Shown: in pieces, positions 48,242 through 57,600 of the stretch | Layout of the letters: every line of letters begins with the position of its first letter | Position numbering within the stretch: the first letter of the stretch is position 1 | From: DAIMFL01 sp964372215 | GTDB lineage: Bacteria > Pseudomonadota > Alphaproteobacteria > Dongiales > Dongiaceae | Length of the DNA: 64,000 nucleotides | Reading direction: 5' to 3' | Assembly: GCA_964372215.1 (NCBI GenBank) | Contig: CAYJQC010000014.1 | Span: forward strand, 1 to 64,000 | Program-made: the position numbers and the translations under genes | The notes under the pieces: model-generated | Told to the model about the DNA's origin: nothing | Database searches by the model: none | What the model saw: only the letters and a program-made list of their open reading frames with translations

Positions 48242-48892
48242 TCAGAACACGAAGCCAGGCTCCCGGGCGAAACCCGGCAGCATCGAAACCGCGGCATCGA
48301 ACAGCACCCGACGCGACACCACGCCACCATTCCGGGTCGCCAGGGTCGCGTGGCCCACCGGCCCGGCGCGCACCACGCTCACCAGCCGGCCGCCCTCGGC
48401 GAGCTGACGCTCGATCGCCTCCGGAACCCCCTGAACCGCGCCGTCGATCAAGATCAGGTCATACGGCGCCTGGTGCGGATGGCCCTCCGCAAGCCGGCCT
48501 TCGAGCACCACCACGTTGTCGATCGACAATTCGCCGAGGATCCGGCCCGCCGCCGCCGCCAGCGACCGGTCCACTTCGAGCGCGACCACGGTATTCACCA
48601 GCCGCGCCAGCACCGAGCAGGAGTAGCCGGTACCGGCACCGATCACCAGGGCGATGTCCTCGTGCCGCGGCTCGGCCGCCTGGAGCAGCCGTCCGAGCAC
48701 CATGGGTTCCATCAGCCAGCGATCGGCGGCGATCTCGATGTCGTCGTCGACATAGGCCACGCTGCGCAGCGCATCGGGCACGAACATCTCGCGCGGCACC
48801 GCCCCGAACGCCGCCAGCAGATCCGCGTCGGTGACCCGGTTCGGGCGCAGCTGGCTCTCCACCATGTTGTGCCGGGCCGCAGCAAAGTTCAT
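48242..48892 (-). CDS. Protein-L-isoaspartate methyltransferase-family protein
   Basis: 216 residues. It keeps the Pcm fold start (MVESQLRPNRVTDADLLAAFGAVPREMFVP) and the SAM motif region (ALVIGAGTGYSCSVLARLV), but the third catalytic loop differs from the true Pcm at 13095. It belongs to the Pcm-like group commonly encoded just before tolC. Substrate unknown. It is 10 nt upstream of the tolC start, so co-transcribed. Confidence 0.85.
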   Translation of the reverse strand: MNFAAARHNMVESQLRPNRVTDADLLAAFGAVPREMFVPDALRSVAYVDDDIEIAADRWLMEPMVLGRLLQAAEPRHEDIALVIGAGTGYSCSVLARLVNTVVALEVDRSLAAAAGRILGELSIDNVVVLEGRLAEGHPHQAPYDLILIDGAVQGVPEAIERQLAEGGRLVSVVRAGPVGHATLATRNGGVVSRRVLFDAAVSMLPGFAREPGFVF

Positions 48893-49112
48893 GGGAGATC
48901 CTAGCGTTGGGTTGCGATCCTCGACCCGCCGTCAGTGCGCGACGGCCCGCGAGTCTTATACTTGCCGCGCCGCACCATGACAATGCGGCCGTCCGTCCCG
49001 GCCGGCCCGAGCGCGGCGCGCCGGGGCAGGCTTGACCCTCCGACAGGCCCGGCCTATACCCTGCGGGCTCAGCGTCCGGACGGCATGGCCGTTCTCCGGC
49101 AACGCCGCTGCC

Positions 49113-49186
49113 GGCCCGGTGGCAGAGTGGTCATGCAGGGGACTGCAAATCCCCGTACATCGGTTCGATTCCGGTCCGGGCCTCCA
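49113..49186 (+). tRNA. tRNA-Cys (GCA)
   Basis: 74 nt. The acceptor stem GGCCCGG (49113-49119) pairs perfectly with CCGGGCC (49176-49182). Discriminator U73 and an encoded CCA (49184-49186) follow. The anticodon stem GGGGA/TCCCC holds loop CTGCAAA with anticodon GCA at 49145-49147. The T-loop GGTTCGATTCC is present. U73 and GCA identify tRNA-Cys. Confidence 0.97.
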
Positions 49187-49313
49187 TCATCGCCTGAGTC
49201 CCGGCAGCGTTCGCCGCCGATCCTCGACTCAATTCATTAAGCACGTATTACGGCAATCGGGTGGTTGGAAGCGTCCCGCCGCGATGCGACGCCTGCCCTC
49301 GCGACCCTTCCGC

Positions 49314-49355
49314 CGAAAACGAAAAGCCTCCCGGAAACGACTTCCGAGAGGCTTT
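49314..49355 (-). terminator. Intrinsic terminator of the type I secretion operon
   Basis: Read on the minus strand: a 14-bp stem (arms 49323-49336 and 49342-49355, one mismatch, loop of five) followed by TTTTCGTTTTC. It lies 44 nt past the stop of the TolC-type gene. Confidence 0.8.
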
Positions 49356-49398
49356 CCTAGTCGTTGCCGGGCGCACGAGCCCGACCGGCAGGCCGGTC

Positions 49399-50730
49399 TC
49401 AGTTCTCGGTCAACATCGCCGCCGCGGGCTGCGGCGCACCCACGGTCTCCACCAGCGACCCCATGGTCGCCAGCAGGCGGTAGGTGGCGAACACCTCGGC
49501 ATAGCGCGCGGTGATCAGGTTGTCGCGGGACAGGTACAACTCGTTGTCGGCGTCGAGCAAATCGAGCAGGCCGCGCTGGCCGATGTCGAACTGCTGGGCG
49601 TAGACGTCGCGGGTCCGCTGGTTGGCCTCGACGTTCTGCGACAGGATCTGGACGTTCTGCCCGGAAACCTCGATGGCATTCCAGGACACCCGCGCGTCCT
49701 CGGACACCCGCCGCTCGTTGATCCGCAGCAGGTCCGTCGCTTCCGCCAGCCGATGCTTGAACTCGCGGATACGGGCATCGTCGGCACCGCCGCGATAGAG
49801 GTTCCAGCGCAGCACCAGCAGGGCCGAGGCGTCGTGCTCGGTGTCGGTGCGGCCATCGAGATTGTCGGCTACCGAGCCGCCGACTTCGAGACGCAGATCG
49901 GGGTACAGGCTGGCTTCCTGCTGCTTTACGTCGGCCTGCGCGGTTTCGATGTCGGCGCGGGCGAACTGCACGGTCGGGCTGTTCTCGACCGAGATCGCGA
50001 CCGCCTGGTCGACATCGGGCGGCAGCACGTCGACCGGGATGGTCGGCGCATCGAGACTGTCGGGCTTCTGCCCCACGACCCGCTCGAACAGCGCTTCGGA
50101 GTCCCGCAGATCGCCACGCGACTGCACCAGCGCCGACTCGGCAGAAGACAGCCGCGCCTCAGTCTGGCGGACGTCGGCAATGTTGCCGCCGCCGGCCTGC
50201 GCGCGCTGCTGCACCTTGCCGAGCGTGTCGCGATGGACCGCCACATTGTCTTCGGCGATCTGCACCCGCTCGCGGTGACGGAGCACCTCGAGATAGGCCT
50301 CGACGGCGTCGAGGCCGGTGAATTCCGCCGTCTCGCCGACTCGATAGGCCGCCGACTTGACACGCGCCTGCTGACGCTCGACCTCGCTGTCCGCGAAGAA
50401 GCCGTCGAACAGCAACTGGCTCAGCGTCAGACTGGCCTGGGAGCGGTGCCGCCACTTGCCGTCGTCATGCCCCTGCGCATCGACGGTTGCGTTCTCCGAG
50501 AATTCCGGCCCGGTCTCGGCACGCAGATCGACCTGCGGGTAGTACAGGGCACGGCCCTGCCGCAGCTCCTCGTCCACCGCCAACCGATCATTGGCGACCG
50601 CACCCACCTCGGGGTTCGTGCTGATCGCCAGACTGACAGCTTCCTGGAGCGTCATCGCATACACAGACGACGCGCCAGCCGTCGCGAGAGTGCCGACTGC
50701 CGCCAGCACAACAAAGAACTTAGATGACAT
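49399..50730 (-). CDS. TolC-type outer-membrane protein of the type I secretion locus
   Basis: 443 residues. Signal peptide (MSSKFFVVLAAVGTLATAGASSVYA) and two TolC repeats: LQEAVSLAISTNPEVGAVANDRLAVDEEL and VDQAVAISVENSPTVQFARADIETAQADV. These resemble the LapE/AggA class used with large adhesins. ATG 50730 is fixed by the signal peptide and an AGGGGG just upstream. It is 191 nt after the HlyD gene, so it may also have its own promoter. Final gene of the operon. Confidence 0.9.
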   Translation of the reverse strand: MSSKFFVVLAAVGTLATAGASSVYAMTLQEAVSLAISTNPEVGAVANDRLAVDEELRQGRALYYPQVDLRAETGPEFSENATVDAQGHDDGKWRHRSQASLTLSQLLFDGFFADSEVERQQARVKSAAYRVGETAEFTGLDAVEAYLEVLRHRERVQIAEDNVAVHRDTLGKVQQRAQAGGGNIADVRQTEARLSSAESALVQSRGDLRDSEALFERVVGQKPDSLDAPTIPVDVLPPDVDQAVAISVENSPTVQFARADIETAQADVKQQEASLYPDLRLEVGGSVADNLDGRTDTEHDASALLVLRWNLYRGGADDARIREFKHRLAEATDLLRINERRVSEDARVSWNAIEVSGQNVQILSQNVEANQRTRDVYAQQFDIGQRGLLDLLDADNELYLSRDNLITARYAEVFATYRLLATMGSLVETVGAPQPAAAMLTEN

Positions 50731-50921
50731 CTTGCCCCCTACTTTCACAGACTGAACATCTTGGTCAGTACCGTGATCCAATTAACCAACCATAGCAAAC
50801 AAGCCGGCGCCTGTCACACCTGCGCTCCTTGCGCCGTCTCTGCCATCTCGCGCCATCGCGCGGATTCGTTAACACGCCCCTTCTACCACCTAATATCCCG
50901 TCTTGCATCAGGATTTTGCGC

Positions 50922-52247
50922 CTAGCGCTCGCGCAACGCATTGTTGCGCGCCCGCAGAATCGGCTTCATCAGATAGTCGAGCACGGTCTTCTCGCCGGTC
51001 AGAACGTCGACCGACGCGGTCATGCCCGGGATGATCGGCAAGGGGTCTTCTGACGTTCCCAGGAAATTTCTGTCGGTTCTGAGATATACCCGGAAGAAGC
51101 TTTCGCCCTTTTCCTTGTCCTCGATCGCATCGGCGCTGATCTGCTCGACCACGGCGTCGAGGCCGCCGTAGATGCTGAAGTCATAGGCTGTAATCTTGAT
51201 GATCGCCTGCTGGTTCGGATACAGGAAGGCGATGTCCTGCGGACGGACCTGGGCCTCGACCAGCAGGGTGTCTTCGATCGGCACGATCTCCATCAGGTCC
51301 TGGCCCGGCTGGATCACCCCGCCGACAGTGCGGACCTTGATCTCCTTCACCGTACCGTGGACTGGCGAGCGGACCTCTGTGCGCAGCACCCGGTCGCGGT
51401 CCGCGGTCAGCGCTTCGGTGGTCGCGGCCAGCTCGGCTTGGCGCTTGGACAGCTCGGTCGCCGCGTCGCTGCGGAAGGTGACCAACCGCTCATCGACCCG
51501 GCGCTGGGCTTCGTTCATCGCCGATTCGGCGCGCGGCCGGGCCAGATTGGTGGCGTTGATCTGGGATTTCAGGTCGAGGACCTCGCGTTCGAGGCGCAGC
51601 ATGTCGACCTTTGACACGACGCCCTGCTCGGCAAGCGGCCGGGTGATGTTCAGTTCCTGGCTGGCCAGGTCGTAGGCCGAGCGCAGCCCGGCCAGCTTGC
51701 TGTCGAGCTCCTGCATCTCCTGCTGGCGCTGCTCGATCTGATCCTGGAGAATCTGGATCTGCGAGCGCAGCTGCTGCTGCCGCACGTTGAACAGGTTGAG
51801 TTCGGCGCTCGCCAGGTCCGGTGCCTCCTTGAGCAGATCGTCCGGAAATACCGGCTGCGTACTCTCCTTGGCGGCCTGCTCGGCCTGCAGCCGGGCGATC
51901 GCCGCCAGCGCCGACAGGTATCGCTGCCGGAGCTCGCCGTAGTTCGCCTCGGCCATCGTGTTCTCGATCCGCAGCAGCACCTGGCCCTTGTCGACGACGG
52001 TGCCCTCCTTCACCAGAATCTCGGCGACGATGCCGCCCTCGAGGTTCTGGATCACCTGGATCTTGCTCGATGGGATCACCCGGCCCTCGCCGCGCGTCAC
52101 CTCGTCGAGCGTGGCCCAGTTCGCCCAGGCGATGAAGCTGACGAAAAACACCGCCACCGAAAGCAGCAGCAGGTGGCCGAAAACACGAGACCCGCCGCGG
52201 TCGATGTCGGCGGGATCGACCCAGAGATCGCGCTCGGTGGAGCTCAT
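50922..52247 (-). CDS. HlyD-family type I secretion membrane-fusion protein
   Basis: 441 residues. One N-terminal membrane helix (about residues 25-47), the barrel-sandwich start WATLDEVTRGEGRVIPSSKIQVIQNLEGGIVAEILV, a long coiled coil (residues about 90-290) and the C-terminal VRSPVHGTVKEIKVRTVGGVIQPGQ to MTASVDVLTGEKTVLDYLMKPI signature. It bridges the ABC exporter and the TolC channel. It is 16 nt after the ABC gene. Confidence 0.95.
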   Translation of the reverse strand: MSSTERDLWVDPADIDRGGSRVFGHLLLLSVAVFFVSFIAWANWATLDEVTRGEGRVIPSSKIQVIQNLEGGIVAEILVKEGTVVDKGQVLLRIENTMAEANYGELRQRYLSALAAIARLQAEQAAKESTQPVFPDDLLKEAPDLASAELNLFNVRQQQLRSQIQILQDQIEQRQQEMQELDSKLAGLRSAYDLASQELNITRPLAEQGVVSKVDMLRLEREVLDLKSQINATNLARPRAESAMNEAQRRVDERLVTFRSDAATELSKRQAELAATTEALTADRDRVLRTEVRSPVHGTVKEIKVRTVGGVIQPGQDLMEIVPIEDTLLVEAQVRPQDIAFLYPNQQAIIKITAYDFSIYGGLDAVVEQISADAIEDKEKGESFFRVYLRTDRNFLGTSEDPLPIIPGMTASVDVLTGEKTVLDYLMKPILRARNNALRER

Positions 52248-52263
52248 GACCCGCGTTCCCCGC

Positions 52264-54447
52264 TCACTTGTCCGCCGCGGCCCGGATCCGCCCCTTCATG
52301 AGCGCATCCAGAACCACCGATTTCGGTCCGTCGGCCATGATCTTGCCGCCGTCGATGACGATCAGCCGGTCAACCAGGGACAGCATCGAATTGCGGTGGG
52401 TGACCAGGAGCAGCGTCTTGCCCGGCAACGCTTCCGCCAGCCGCGCCTTGAACGCATTCTCCGTGCTGTTGTCCATGTGGGCCGTCGGCTCGTCGAGCAG
52501 CAGGATCGGCGGGTTCATCAGCATGGCCCGGGAGATCGCGATCGCCTGGCGCTGTCCGCCCGACAGGTAGCGGCCGCCTTCGCCGACCTGCATGTCGAAG
52601 CCGTGCGGGTGCCCCTTGACGAACTGATCGACGCCACCGATCGAGGCTGCGCGCAGCACCGATTCCTCGTCGACATAGGGCGCGCCCAAGCTGATGTTGT
52701 CCTTGACCGAGCCGAAGAAGATATGGGCGTCCTGCAGCACGCAGCCGACATTGCGCCGCAGGTCCGCGGGATCGAGCTGGCGGATGTCGGTGCCGTCGAT
52801 CAGCACCGCCCCGCTCTGCGGCTCGAACAGGCCGAGGGCCAGTCGTTCGATGGTGGTCTTGCCCGAGCCGATGCGGCCGACGATGCCGACCCGCTCGCCC
52901 GGAGCGATCCGGAAGGACAGTCCGTCGAGGGCCTTGCCCGGCTGCCCGGGATAGGCGAACCCGACGTCGCGGAACTCGATCGCCCCCTCCACCGTCGGGC
53001 GGCGCAGGAAGACCTTGCCCGCCGGCCGCTCGGACGGCAGCTCCATCAGCCGATTGAGGCCCCGGAGCGAGGTCAGCGACTGGTGGAAGCGCACGATCAG
53101 GCTCGAAATCTGCCCGAGCGGCGCCATGGCGCGGCCGGTCAGCATCGAGCAGGCGACCATGGCGCCCATGGTCATGTCGCCTTCCGCCGTGCGGTAGACG
53201 CCCCAGACGATCACCCCGACCGTCGCCATGTTCGACGCCAGCATGGTGAAGTTGATCGAGATCTGCGACCACAAGCGCGAGGACATGGCCGATTGCGATG
53301 CGGCGGCGACGAAACCGTTCCAGTCGCGCTGCATGTGGCCCTCGGCCGAGGCCGCCTTGATCGAGTCGAGGCCGTTGATCGCCTCGACCAGGGTCGCGTG
53401 CTTCTGCGCCGCCTCGCGATAGCTGCGCTCGACCGCCCGGCGCATCGGGATCTGGACGAAGGCGCTGACGATGAGGACCAGCGGCACCAGCACCATCGGC
53501 ACGATGGCGACGGGGCCGCCGATCGACCAGATGACGGCGAGGAACAGCAGCAGGAACGGCAGGTCGACCACCGCCGCCAGCGAGGCCGAGGTGAAGAAGT
53601 CGCGCAGGGTCTCGAACTCGCGGATGTTGTTCGCGAAGGCCCCCGACGAGCTGGGGCCGGCCGCCATGCGGATCGACATGATGTGCTCGAAGATCCGCGA
53701 CGAGATGAGCCGGTCGAGCGCCTTGCCGGTGCGGTCGATGAAATAGCCGCGCAGTGTCCGCAGCAGGAAATCGAAGCCGTAGACCATAGCGACGCCGATC
53801 GCGAGGACCCACAGGGTGTCGAACGCCCGGTTCGGCACGACCCGGTCATAGACCGTCATCACGAAGATCGGGCTGGTCACCGCAAACAGGTTCAGCAGCA
53901 GGGCCGCCAGCACCACCTCGGTGTAGATCGGCGAGAATTTCACCACCGTGCCCCAGAACCAGGACCGCGGCGCCGCCTGGGCCAGGTCGGCCGAACGGGC
54001 GTCAAGCCGGATCTTGGGGCGCACCGCGATCAGGGTGCCGGTGAAGCGGTCGGCGATATCGGCGAGATCGATCTGCAGGCTGCCGTCGAGATTGTCCGGG
54101 GTCGCGATCTCGGCGCGGCCGCCCGGCAACAGCTCGAGCAGCACGCAGGCCTCGCCATCCTTGAACAGCAGCACGGCCGGCAGGGACAGCCGGCTGACCT
54201 TGTCCAGGCGCCGTTTGATCAGGCTGGCTGACAGGCCGATTCGCTCCGCGGCACGCAGGAACAGCTCCGGGGTCATCCCTTCGGACTTGAGCGGCAGCCC
54301 GGCGGCCAGCGCCGTCGGCGATTTCGGCGACCCGAACAGGCGCGAAAGGATGACCAGGGTCAGCAGCAGAGGGTCGTCACGCAGATCCGGCCCCGCGTAC
54401 TCGGCAGGCGGGGCGGCCGGCTCGACCTTCTCCAACGCGGCTTCCAT
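52264..54447 (-). CDS. Type I secretion ABC transporter, LapB-like with degenerate peptidase domain
   Basis: 727 residues. Residues about 20-150 are a C39-peptidase-like domain without the catalytic Cys/His, typical of exporters for RTX proteins and adhesins that lack a cleaved leader. A six-helix membrane domain follows (YTEVVLAALLLNLFAVTSPIFVMTVYDRVVPN). The ATPase has Walker A GRIGSGKTT, signature YLSGGQRQAIAISRAM, Walker B ILLLDEPTAHMD. An AGGGAAGG Shine-Dalgarno sits just before ATG 54447. Encoded directly after the giant adhesin, its likely substrate. Confidence 0.95.
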   Translation of the reverse strand: MEAALEKVEPAAPPAEYAGPDLRDDPLLLTLVILSRLFGSPKSPTALAAGLPLKSEGMTPELFLRAAERIGLSASLIKRRLDKVSRLSLPAVLLFKDGEACVLLELLPGGRAEIATPDNLDGSLQIDLADIADRFTGTLIAVRPKIRLDARSADLAQAAPRSWFWGTVVKFSPIYTEVVLAALLLNLFAVTSPIFVMTVYDRVVPNRAFDTLWVLAIGVAMVYGFDFLLRTLRGYFIDRTGKALDRLISSRIFEHIMSIRMAAGPSSSGAFANNIREFETLRDFFTSASLAAVVDLPFLLLFLAVIWSIGGPVAIVPMVLVPLVLIVSAFVQIPMRRAVERSYREAAQKHATLVEAINGLDSIKAASAEGHMQRDWNGFVAAASQSAMSSRLWSQISINFTMLASNMATVGVIVWGVYRTAEGDMTMGAMVACSMLTGRAMAPLGQISSLIVRFHQSLTSLRGLNRLMELPSERPAGKVFLRRPTVEGAIEFRDVGFAYPGQPGKALDGLSFRIAPGERVGIVGRIGSGKTTIERLALGLFEPQSGAVLIDGTDIRQLDPADLRRNVGCVLQDAHIFFGSVKDNISLGAPYVDEESVLRAASIGGVDQFVKGHPHGFDMQVGEGGRYLSGGQRQAIAISRAMLMNPPILLLDEPTAHMDNSTENAFKARLAEALPGKTLLLVTHRNSMLSLVDRLIVIDGGKIMADGPKSVVLDALMKGRIRAAADK

Positions 54448-54612
54448 TAGGTGCCTTCCCTGCGGGTGATTCGACAGGCGCCGATTATGTTTAGTGGATT
54501 TTTAGGGATTGGTTAACGGGGCCGACATCCTGCGGCCGAAATTTTCCCAGGGAAAGCCCCTTGCTGCTGTCGGGTGATCCCGGTCACAGGAGCCGGGCGG
54601 GCCCGGAATCGC

Positions 54613-54638
54613 GAAGGCGGGGCCGGAGCCCCGCCTTC
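54613..54638 (-). terminator. Strong GC hairpin after the adhesin gene
   Basis: A perfect 11-bp stem GAAGGCGGGGC / GCCCCGCCTTC with a CGGA tetraloop, 41 nt after the adhesin stop. There is no T-run on the minus strand, so it may only attenuate transcription into the exporter genes, setting a ratio between substrate and machinery. Confidence 0.45.
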
Positions 54639-54678
54639 TCGACTGTCGAACCGGGGGCCGTGCCGGCCCGCCGCGGGA

Positions 54679-57600
54679 TCAGACCGCGAGGTTTCCCTGG
54701 CTGATCAGGGTCTGGATGATGTCGGCATCCGAGCCGGCACCGGTCACCAGGTCGACCCCCTGGAGCACCACCTGCATGGTCGGCTGGAACGAGGCGCCGC
54801 CGTCGTGATCGATCAGAATGGTGGTGTTGGTCCCATCGGTCTGGAAGTGCAGGTAGTCGTCGAGCACGTTCGTGCTGGTGGCGTTGTTCACCGAGCTCGG
54901 CAGCAGGTCGTTGAAGTCGAGCACGTCGCCGCCAAGCCCGGCGGTGAAGTCGGTGACGGTGTCCGTCACCGTCGGCGCCCCATTCGACGTCACCGTGACG
55001 CGCACGTCGTCGATCAGCCAGCCGTTCGTCTCGTCCTCGTTGTACAACGCCAAGGTGATCTTGCCAGCGCCATCGAGGTAGTTTGCTATGTTGCTGGTCA
55101 GCGTGCCGTTGAATGTGTTGTCGCTGCCGTCGGCGTCGTCGAGGTCCAGCACTTCCCAGGAGTTGGTGCTGTAATTCCACACACCGAACTGCGCATCTTC
55201 TGATCCGCCTGGATTGCCAGCCTGCCTGGCATTGACCGACAGAGCAATCTGATTGATGTCCGACGGGTTCTCGGTAAGTTCGAACTGGGCCCAGAACACG
55301 ACGTGCCGGCTCGAACTGGCGTTCGTGGTGGTCCAGTATGCCTGATCATCGCCAAACATCTGGCTGTACTGGAAGTCCGAGGCTTCCCGCAGGTCCAGAC
55401 CGCTCGCCCCTGGTCCTGCGACGGCGGTCAGGCTGCCGTCACCAGCCTGCGCGACCTCGAACTCGTAAGCGTTGGCGATGTTGTTGGCCTTGGTCACGTC
55501 CTGGAACGAGTAGGTCTTGGTGGTGATCGCGTACTCGCCCTGATCGCCGAGCGTGAAGCCGAACACGTCGCTGCCGGCGCCACCGGTCATCAGGTCGTTG
55601 CCGCTGCCGCCGAAGATGCGGTCGTTGCCGTCCCCGCCGTCGAGGGTGTCGTTGCCGCCCTTGCCATAGATCACGTCGTCGCCGCCCAACCCGTTGATCA
55701 CGTTGGCTAGGCTGTTGCCGGTGATGACGTCGCAGATCTCGCTGCCGGTCGCGTTCGGGTCGACCGCACCCTCGGCGATGACGATGCGCTCGCCGATGTC
55801 GATGTTCAGAGTGGCGCTGTCCTGGTCGCCGCCGATCGCGTCCTGGATCGTGTACAGGAACGCGTCGTGATTGCCGCCGGTGTTCGGCTTCGCGGTGTAC
55901 TGGTAGGCACCGGTCTCGAGATTGAGCGTCAGGGTGCCGTTGCTGGTGACGATGGTCACCATGTCCGCCACCGTGGTCTTCGAAATCAGCGTACCGCCGC
56001 CGCTCAGGTTGACATCGACGATCTTGTTGTCCGGCGAGACCGGGAAGCCGTCCGCGCCGCCGCTGTCATTGGTGATGACATTGCCCGTCACGACGCCCGG
56101 CACCGTGTTCGCCAGGGCCGTCCCAAGCTCGGTCTCGTTGGCGACGACGATCACCGGCACGTCGGAGTCGGCATAGCCGCTGGTGCCGGGGGTGAATGCC
56201 ACTGTGCCGAGGGCATCGAGGCCTGCCTGGCCCGCGGCGATGTCGGCGCCGACGCCGACCGCGATCGCCTGGACTCCCTTGGCCTGCAGCACCTGCTGCC
56301 AGGCCAGTTCCTCGTTCGCCTCGATCGTGTTCGGATTGCTGCCGTCGGAGCTGGTCGGCTTGCCGTCCGAAAGGAAGTAGACCAGACCCTGGGTGTTGGC
56401 ATCGCTCGCCACCCAGCCGCCGTTGCTGATACCGCCCGCCGCCACGGCGACCGCGGTGTCGTAGTCCGTGAAGGTCTGCGGCGTCAGCCCGCTGTTGAGC
56501 GCCGTCTGGGCCGCGGCAGCGCTGACGAAGGTCGAGTCGTTGCCGGCCAGATAGGCCGCGCTGTCCGAGAAGGTCACGACCTTGACCTGGACCGTGCCCG
56601 AGGTCGACCCGACGTAGCTGTCGATCAAGTTGTTCAGTGACGCGATCGCCAGCGCGAGCCGCGAGGCATAGCCGCCGGGGCCGTCCGGGTCGTCGCTCAT
56701 GCTGCCGGAGACGTCGAGGATCAGCATGAGCTGGTAGTTGATCGCGTTGCCCTCGACGACGCAGGCATCGTCATCGACCGCGTCGGGCACGCCGCTCTTC
56801 GATACCGTCAGCGACCAACCGGCGCTGTCGTTCACGCTGTTGTCCGACGTGTCGTGCTCCTGGCCGCTGGCCGCGACCACGCTGCCCGGAACCGCGCCCG
56901 GGGTGTTGGCTTCGCTGCTCACCGCCGTGATGGTGCCGGTGATGGTGCCGTCGTAGCCGGCCGGCAATGCGGCCTTGACCGCGGCTACCGCTGCGCTCAG
57001 ATCTGCCGGCGACGACACGCTCAGCGTCCACACGCCGCTGCCCGGCGCGGTCTCGGAGAGCGCCGCGCCTGCCGGCGCCCCGTTCAGCACCAGATCGACG
57101 CCCGCCGCGGTCGCCGTCGCGTCGACGGTGATGCTGACGGCGATGCTCTCCGAACCGTCGCCGTCGGCGACTGTGGTGTCGTTGGGCTCGTGCGACGGCG
57201 CGTTCCACGCCGCGCCGGGGACGCCAGGCCCGGTATTGACCAGCGCCAGGGAGAGGCCGAGCGCGACCTGCTGCGCGCCGGCGGTCTCGCTCCCGGCGGT
57301 CGCCGCACCCGCGACATCGGCATAGCGGTCGAGCACGGCGTCGACGTTGACGTCGACGACCTGGGCTGCCGAGGTGAACACCGGCCCGCCGCCCAGATCC
57401 TGGGCCGAGGCGGTCACCGAGATATCGCCCGGCATCACGTTGGCGACGTCGACGTCGCTGTCCTCCGGCGGCGTGATGGTCACGGTCAGGATTGCGCTCG
57501 TGACCGACCCGACCGGGGTGTAGACCCCCGTCACCGCGCTGTACGAGCCGCCCGCGCCGCCATCCGTCACGACCACCGTCCAACCCGCCGGCAGGTTGAG

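Noticed and set aside
51958..54231. 757-codon open frame on the plus strand opposite the exporter genes
   Set aside because: Same GC-driven antisense effect; the opposite strand has intact Walker motifs and the HlyD signature.
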